11,607 bases of DNA from an uncultured Fidelibacterota bacterium. GTDB taxonomy: Bacteria; Fidelibacterota; Marinisomatia; Marinisomatales; UBA8229. The stretch lies in the NCBI GenBank assembly GCA_913054425.1, contig CAJXJG010000039.1:1-11607 (forward strand), read 5' to 3'. A model generated the notes under the pieces. The model was not told the origin of the DNA. It saw only the letters and a list, made by a program, of their open reading frames with translations, and did not search any database. Positions 6,954-11,607 of the stretch are shown here, one piece after another. Position 1 is the stretch's first letter, and every line of letters begins with the position of its first letter. Both the position numbers and the translations under genes were made by a program.

Positions 6954-7613
6954 TTAAAATTGAAAGGTTAATGAATAGGAAAGATTAGAATTAATGGGTT
7001 CATACCTTGGAACAAATGTGATTTTTCCAGTCGATAGAAATCGATTCTGGAGATACAGTACGTCAATTGCAGAAACGAAATGGTTCACGACAATTCCTCC
7101 GATAAAAAACTTTCCTGCGAGGGCTAAACGATCACTGCTGATCCGCATTGATTCGAAAGATTCTCTGTGAGATTTTGATCCCTTCCAATCCCAATCCCAT
7201 TCATTATTTTTATATCTTTCAACAGCATCATAATCACGGAAACGCAAGTGTTCCTGGATAAAGTCTTCCCGCGTATCATAATTTCCAATATCAACCCAGA
7301 ATTCTTTATCCTTTCCCGCTACAAAAATATTAGCGTGTTCAACTGCAAACACCTTGGATTTTCTATGCTCTATATTCGACATTAAAAAACTCCCAACAGT
7401 GGTTATCCATAAAGCACTTTCTACAAAAGAAAAAACTCGCCCCCGGGATTTATTATCCAGAGAAAATTCTCCTGTTCCCGGTAGCACCAACGACTTTATA
7501 ATAGGTGCAAGTTTTACTTTTGGTATACTCTTGTCCAAGCTAAAGTCTTGAGCAGCAATACCCTGAAGAATACAGATAATAATTAAAGTTATTTTAGATA
7601 ATGTCTGAACCAT
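6954..7613 (-). CDS. Exported protein of unknown function, DUF5683-like
   Basis: I do not recognise this gene firmly. From the chosen ATG (7613) the product is 219 residues with a good signal peptide: a KITLIIICILQGIAA core and likely cleavage around A20-A21. An upstream ATG at 7649 adds 12 residues but buries the signal peptide and overlaps lnt by 61 nt, so the shorter form is preferred; GGA lies 5 nt upstream. The mature part has APIIKSLVLPGTGEF (36-50), which resembles the 'SxxLPGxGQ' block of DUF5683 proteins, then a helix (about 60-78), a charged aromatic middle (EWDWDWKG, 138-145) and GGIVVNHFVSAIDVLY (172-187). It ends in phenylalanine after alternating residues (SYSLTFQF). It may be membrane or outer-membrane associated. 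It sits between lnt and the EcfT-like gene, overlapping lnt by 25 nt. Confidence 0.65.
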   Translation of the reverse strand: MVQTLSKITLIIICILQGIAAQDFSLDKSIPKVKLAPIIKSLVLPGTGEFSLDNKSRGRVFSFVESALWITTVGSFLMSNIEHRKSKVFAVEHANIFVAGKDKEFWVDIGNYDTREDFIQEHLRFRDYDAVERYKNNEWDWDWKGSKSHRESFESMRISSDRLALAGKFFIGGIVVNHFVSAIDVLYLQNRFLSTGKITFVPRYEPINSNLSYSLTFQF

Positions 7614-9097
7614 CCTATTCCAAAAATGATGCAAATTACGGCTGTACATAACATTGCAAATATATCACCAAAAACAGTATAAAAGCTTGTCCCATTCCAG
7701 AAATATATATTCCCATAGATAACTTTCTTTTCACCAATTGGAATTTTTTCTGAAACTCGTCCTGTTGGCTGAATAAATCCGGAAATTCCCGTATTCGCAC
7801 AGCGCACGATAGAAATTCGGTTTTCTACTGCCCTAAGTTTTGCTAATTCAAAATGCTGATATGGACCTGATGAATTACCTAACCATCCATCGTTTGCCTG
7901 TATAGACATAAATCGCGCACCCCGCTTTATAAATTTCCGGATAATACCTGGTAAACTGGATTCATAACAAATGATGTTTGAAAATTGTATTGAATCTACC
8001 GTAAATACCGTGTACTCGTTTCCTTGCGAAAAGTTTCCTTGACCAAAGTTTAATTCTTTCAAAAATGGAAAATTTCTTGAAAATGGAATGTACTCTGCAA
8101 ATGGAACCAAATGAACTTTGTGGTACATCTGTATATTTCCATCCGGGTACATCATTATGGAACTATTATAATATTCTTTTTCTCCATTTTGATTAAATGT
8201 GCGATCAACTGTCCCCGACAACAGGGGAATTCCAGATAGGAACACCTTTTTCTGAATTGGTACCCGGTCTGGAGAGGATAAACGAAGATAGGAAGGTAGT
8301 GCTGTTTCGGGCCACAAAACCAAATCTGGCTGAGACTTCGTTGCTTCATCCAATAAATCATGCATAACTCTGAACGTTTCCTGTCGGTGATCCCGTTCCC
8401 ATTTTTGATTCGGATCAATATTTGGCTGAACTACTGCAACATTAAAATTTAATTCCTCAATTTGATTTGATATCGAGGTGATGCGGAAATTTCCGGAAAT
8501 CCATAAACTTAATATTAATCCAACTGGATAGAGCCAAATTATTCTCTTATTACCGGAGGATTTTAATATCAGGTATAAAATTACATTTAAAAAAATAATC
8601 CAGAACGAAATCCCGTAACTTCCTGTAAAATCAGCCAATTGAATAAAGGAAAGATAATTTGTCTGTGTCAATGCAAGATTAAGCCAAGGAAACCCTAACG
8701 GACCAATACTCCTGAACCATTCCATGGAAACCCAAAGAAAAGGAAATACAAACAATCCTTTGCCCGTCCAGAAATGAATGTTTGAAAGTAGAACTCCAAG
8801 AAAAGTCCAGAACAGGGCAAGGTAAAGAACAGCTCCAATCAGGGAAGCGAATACAGGGATAAATCCCGCTCCACTATTAAACCCAATCCAGTACAGTGAG
8901 ACGAAATTAGCTGTAATTGCAGAAAGAAAAGAATACCTCGCAACGGATGAAGAACTTTCATTCAAAAAGATAGAAATGAGAGGTACGAATCCTATCCAAG
9001 CCAAAAATCCAAGATGAAGAGGAGGATAAGCCAGGCCAATCAATAAGCCTGACAGGATGGCTAGCTGCCAAGAAGGTAAACGAAAAATTAAAGACAA
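7589..9097 (-). CDS. lnt: Apolipoprotein N-acyltransferase
   Basis: Lnt adds the third acyl chain to the N-terminal cysteine of lipoproteins in the inner membrane. From the TTG at 9097 the product is 502 residues: membrane helices fill about 1-200, a nitrilase-like periplasmic domain about 215-465, and a last helix about 477-495. The catalytic residues in this numbering are E264 in WPETA, K327 in YHKVHLVPFAEYIP, and C377 in IICYES, close to E267, K335 and C387 of E. coli Lnt (512 residues). The frame stays open to a TTG at 9187, but that extension lies inside ruvX and would put 30 odd residues before the usual LSGLLIGLAYPP start, so the shorter start is chosen; its Shine-Dalgarno is poor. Its presence indicates a Gram-negative-type lipoprotein pathway. 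Confidence 0.93.
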   Translation of the reverse strand: MSLIFRLPSWQLAILSGLLIGLAYPPLHLGFLAWIGFVPLISIFLNESSSSVARYSFLSAITANFVSLYWIGFNSGAGFIPVFASLIGAVLYLALFWTFLGVLLSNIHFWTGKGLFVFPFLWVSMEWFRSIGPLGFPWLNLALTQTNYLSFIQLADFTGSYGISFWIIFLNVILYLILKSSGNKRIIWLYPVGLILSLWISGNFRITSISNQIEELNFNVAVVQPNIDPNQKWERDHRQETFRVMHDLLDEATKSQPDLVLWPETALPSYLRLSSPDRVPIQKKVFLSGIPLLSGTVDRTFNQNGEKEYYNSSIMMYPDGNIQMYHKVHLVPFAEYIPFSRNFPFLKELNFGQGNFSQGNEYTVFTVDSIQFSNIICYESSLPGIIRKFIKRGARFMSIQANDGWLGNSSGPYQHFELAKLRAVENRISIVRCANTGISGFIQPTGRVSEKIPIGEKKVIYGNIYFWNGTSFYTVFGDIFAMLCTAVICIIFGIGWFRHYLK

Positions 9098-9125
9098 AAA
9101 TGAGTCTTGTGAAAATGGGACATAC

Positions 9126-9542
9126 TCACATCTTCGATTGCTTGTCCAAAAATTGTTGGAGAATGATCGCCGCAGCTGTTCGATCAATTAATGCTTTATT
9201 ATATCCCGTTTTGATTTTCTGTTCAATTAATACACGTTTCGCTGACACAGAAGACAACCGTTCGTCTTCAAGCATTACTGTATATCCAATGTCCTTGAGT
9301 TTATTTGTAAATTCCATGACCCGTTTTGTCTGAACTGTTTGTTGCCCTTTCATTCCAAGGGGATTTCCAACTACAATTAATTCTACTTCCTGTTCATTAA
9401 TGATTATTTCTAATTCCCGGATTACCTGATTTGTATTATTAACTAAAAGGGTTCTAAAGGGAGTAGCAATGATTTTTAATGGGTCGGACAGGGCTAATCC
9501 AACCCGCTTTTCTCCGCTATCAATTCCTAAATATCTACCCAC
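9126..9542 (-). CDS. ruvX: RuvX/YqgF family RNase H-fold nuclease
   Basis: This 138-residue protein belongs to the YqgF/RuvX family (putative Holliday junction resolvase; in E. coli involved in 16S rRNA maturation). The RNase H fold is marked by D8 in GIDSGEKRVGLALSD, LIVVGNPLGMKG (55-66), LEDERLSS with E92-E94 (91-98), and D120 in DRTAAAIILQQFL. These include the expected acidic residues. The start is GTG, which gives the usual distance to GID; AAAAGG abuts it, and a better AGAGGA lies about 20 nt upstream, so initiation may depend on reading through from rel, whose stop is 34 nt upstream. The stop lies 28 nt before the chosen lnt start. Confidence 0.93.
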   Translation of the reverse strand: MGRYLGIDSGEKRVGLALSDPLKIIATPFRTLLVNNTNQVIRELEIIINEQEVELIVVGNPLGMKGQQTVQTKRVMEFTNKLKDIGYTVMLEDERLSSVSAKRVLIEQKIKTGYNKALIDRTAAAIILQQFLDKQSKM

Positions 9543-9564
9543 CTTTTGTATGGAATTTTATCAT
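9535..9564 (-). other. Possible nine-codon leader ORF ahead of ruvX
   Basis: On the minus strand an ATG nine codons long (MIKFHTKGG) begins in the rel-ruvX gap and ends in a TAG that overlaps the start of ruvX by 8 nt. AGAGG directly abuts its ATG, so as a Shine-Dalgarno its spacing is poor. It could feed ribosomes to the weakly marked ruvX GTG, or be chance. Confidence 0.15.
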
Positions 9565-9576
9565 CCTCTTTACTTA

Positions 9577-11607
9577 TCAGCCAGTTCTCTTTACATAATC
9601 AATACCACCGATCTTAGCAAGTTTTCGGATCAATCTGTCCAATTGACGCAAATTATTAACCTTTATTACAAAGAGTGCAATTCCAACACCATCTTTTACC
9701 TTTGCATCAACATTTGTAATATTAATATTCTCACCTGCGATACACTCGGTCATCTCTTTTAATCTGCCTTTTTGATCTTCACATACAATTTTGATTTGAA
9801 CAGCGAATAAATCCTTTCTGCTTACATCCCATTCTACCGGGACCAGTCGATCAGAGTCTTCACTTAATAATGGAAGGCTTTTACAGGATGTATGGTGTAC
9901 GGTGATTCCCCTGCCTCGTGTTATAAATCCAATCATATCATCACCTGGAATTGGAGCACAACACTTCCCAAAATTAACCATCAGGTTTTTAATCCCCTGC
10001 AGTTTAATTCCTTTTGCAGATGACCGAGCAAAATCAATGAATTTTTCAGTTGACTCCTCTTCTGTCCCCTCCAATATTTTTTCATTTAGTGGTTGGATTT
10101 TCTTGAAAATATTGCGAACGGTGTTGGATCCACTTCCAATGGCTTCTAAAAGGGCCTCGGTTGAGTTATACCCACATAATTCGTAAGAATCCTTAATTGT
10201 TTTCAAAAGTTTAAACTGCCCCAATCTTCTAAGAGTCCTCTCAAGAATTTCCGTACCAATTTTTACACTTTCCTTTTTCTCTATTTTCCTGAGGTGACGA
10301 CTGACATGTGTTCGCGCTTTAGATGTTACTACAAATTTTAACCACCCATAGCTAGGATGTTGGTTTTTACTCGTGAGAATCTCTACCATATCTCCATTTT
10401 TCAGATTTGTGTTAAGCGGAACTACTTTATGATTAACTTTAGCACCGAGACAACTCAAACCAACCTGGGAATGGATTTGAAATGCAAAATCAATCGGACA
10501 TGCTTTTAAAGGTAGTTGAATAAGATCTCCTTTGGGTGTAAAAACAAAAATCTCATCATCAAACAAATCTATTTTCAATAGATTCATAAATTCTTTAGGA
10601 TCACTCGATTCATTCTGGAGTATATTTACCAGTTCACGAAGCCATTTCACATTTGAATCCAACGCCGCTGATACAATTTTGCCCTCTTTATATCTCCAAT
10701 GAGCCGCTACCCCAATCTCTGCTGTCTGTTCCATCTCCCTGGTTCGAATCTGGATTTCTACCATGTGTCCACCGGGACCAATTAACGTTGTGTGAATTGA
10801 CTGATATCCGTTTGATTTAGGCATAGCAATGAAATCTTTGAATCTTTCCTGAATCGGTGAGTACACCTGATGAATAGTTCCAAGGGTCAGGTAACAATGC
10901 TCTATTTTTTCAACGATTACCCGGATAGCAAAAAGATCATATATTTCGTCAAATGTTTTCCCTCTTTCAAGCATTTTTCTATAAATGGATGAATGTGATT
11001 TCGGTCTTCCATAGATGTCCGCTTGAATTTTGTATTTTTTCAACTCTTCTGTAATGGGATCAATAACTTTGTTTATATAACGTGACCTCTGACGATTTGT
11101 TGATTTTAGTTTCGAATCGATTTCTAAGTGGGACTTTTTGTGCAGAGTTTTTAAAACCCAATCCTCTAGTTCCCATTTCACTGAAGCCATACCCAAGCGG
11201 TGGGCTAAAGGTACATAAATTTCACTGGTTTCCCTGGCAATTTGACGCTGCTTCATTTTTGTCATATATTCAATGGTTTTCATGTTGTGAAGCCTGTCAG
11301 CAAACTTTATAATAATTACGCGGAGATCCTTGGCAACAGAAAGCAGTAATTTCATATAATTTTCTGCTTGTTTTTCTTGCTTGCTGGAAAATTCGATATT
11401 CCCCAGTTTGGTGACCCCATCAACTAATTTGGTAACATCCTCTCCAAAATAGTTGTTCAGGTCTTTTAAGGTTGTATCAGTATCTTCCAGAGTATCATGC
11501 AGGAGCCCGGCCATAACAGTAATATGATCCATTTTCCATTTTGCCAGGATATTTGCTACTTGAAGACAGTGATCACTGAAATAAGGTTTCCCCGAGCGAC
11601 GTTTTTG
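9577..11607 (-). CDS. rel: Bifunctional (p)ppGpp synthetase/hydrolase, 5' truncated
   Basis: The reading frame enters from the right edge, so the N-terminus (about 40 residues by comparison with Streptococcus Rel) is missing; 676 residues are visible, numbered here from the edge. The HD hydrolase domain has H13, H37-D38 and E41-D42 in LLHDTLEDT, and D104 in FADRLHN, matching H53, H77/D78, E81/D82 and D144 of RelSeq. The synthetase domain has GRPK (200-203), D224, RFKD (255-258), Y268 in NGYQSIH and E284 in EIQIRT. RFKD is the form found in bifunctional Rel rather than the EFDD of RelA. TGS (about 345-410), a conserved-cysteine zinc-finger block (FGKCCAPIPGD, about 546-556) and a C-terminal ACT domain (about 600-675) follow. 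Both activities are likely retained. The gene precedes ruvX by 34 nt. Confidence 0.95.
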   Translation of the reverse strand, partial: QKRRSGKPYFSDHCLQVANILAKWKMDHITVMAGLLHDTLEDTDTTLKDLNNYFGEDVTKLVDGVTKLGNIEFSSKQEKQAENYMKLLLSVAKDLRVIIIKFADRLHNMKTIEYMTKMKQRQIARETSEIYVPLAHRLGMASVKWELEDWVLKTLHKKSHLEIDSKLKSTNRQRSRYINKVIDPITEELKKYKIQADIYGRPKSHSSIYRKMLERGKTFDEIYDLFAIRVIVEKIEHCYLTLGTIHQVYSPIQERFKDFIAMPKSNGYQSIHTTLIGPGGHMVEIQIRTREMEQTAEIGVAAHWRYKEGKIVSAALDSNVKWLRELVNILQNESSDPKEFMNLLKIDLFDDEIFVFTPKGDLIQLPLKACPIDFAFQIHSQVGLSCLGAKVNHKVVPLNTNLKNGDMVEILTSKNQHPSYGWLKFVVTSKARTHVSRHLRKIEKKESVKIGTEILERTLRRLGQFKLLKTIKDSYELCGYNSTEALLEAIGSGSNTVRNIFKKIQPLNEKILEGTEEESTEKFIDFARSSAKGIKLQGIKNLMVNFGKCCAPIPGDDMIGFITRGRGITVHHTSCKSLPLLSEDSDRLVPVEWDVSRKDLFAVQIKIVCEDQKGRLKEMTECIAGENINITNVDAKVKDGVGIALFVIKVNNLRQLDRLIRKLAKIGGIDYVKRTG

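Noticed and set aside
8155..8418. 87-codon minus-strand frame inside lnt
   Set aside because: It is a shifted frame of lnt, which carries intact catalytic residues across this stretch, so it is not a frameshift remnant or a separate gene.
9098..9187. 30-residue N-terminal extension of Lnt from a TTG inside ruvX
   Set aside because: The extension overlaps ruvX by 62 nt, is not hydrophobic, and the shorter start gives catalytic residue positions close to those of E. coli Lnt.
9469..9762. 97-codon plus-strand frame across the rel-ruvX junction
   Set aside because: It is antisense to the conserved ends of two housekeeping genes and its product has no recognisable domain or Shine-Dalgarno support.
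9577..11532. Rel starting at the internal ATG at 11532
   Set aside because: The frame stays open to the right edge and the 25 codons before this ATG encode the conserved first histidine region of the HD domain, so the ATG is internal and the gene is cut by the window.
1..11607. Novel defence system, mobile element, CRISPR array or RNA gene
   Set aside because: Reading both strands, I found no repeat array, transposase, integrase, tRNA-like or rRNA-like sequence, and nearly every base is explained by recognisable housekeeping or envelope genes.

Overview
The window is AT-rich and almost fully coding, and every gene I can support lies on the minus strand, so the biological reading order runs from high to low coordinates. 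It is core genome of a Gram-negative bacterium: apolipoprotein N-acyltransferase (Lnt), phosphatidylethanolamine synthesis, a DegP/HtrA-type protease with a signal peptide and a TatA protein all point to a two-membrane envelope. Tandem BatA/BatB-type proteins, a DUF5683-like exported protein, a short-form Psd and low GC suggest the FCB superphylum or a neighbour (for example a Marinimicrobia/Marinisomatota-like lineage). That assignment is inference and is not proven by the sequence. I see no mobile element, CRISPR array, RNA gene or sign of recent transfer.

Layout in reading order. (1) A 5'-truncated bifunctional (p)ppGpp synthetase/hydrolase (11607-9577), then ruvX/yqgF (9542-9126). (2) lnt (9097-7589), an unrecognised exported protein (7613-6954), an EcfT-like membrane protein (6874-6149), truA (6162-5431), a DegP-like protease (5453-4323), psd (4318-3674), pssA (3654-2905), a DUF4321 protein (2904-2617) and tatA (2567-2337). 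Most junctions are overlaps or gaps below 50 nt, with 79 nt before the EcfT-like gene, so this looks like one long transcription unit. (3) A 242-nt AT-rich gap, the largest in the window, then batA (2094-1123), batB (1123-98) and the start of a third exported protein that runs off the left edge.

How the genes fit together. PssA and Psd make phosphatidylserine and decarboxylate it to phosphatidylethanolamine, a preferred acyl donor for Lnt, which is encoded four genes upstream of psd. TatA and the DegP-like protease add export and envelope quality control, so the middle block is an envelope-biogenesis cluster. RuvX, TruA and Rel are housekeeping passengers. BatA/BatB form a separate VWA-domain membrane module. 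The points most worth a second look are an ecfT-truA adjacency without ATPase genes, an EcfT-like protein that seems to have lost the arginine of one coupling motif, heavy use of TTG starts, and the unknown exported protein. I see no clear sign of a novel defence or mobile system.
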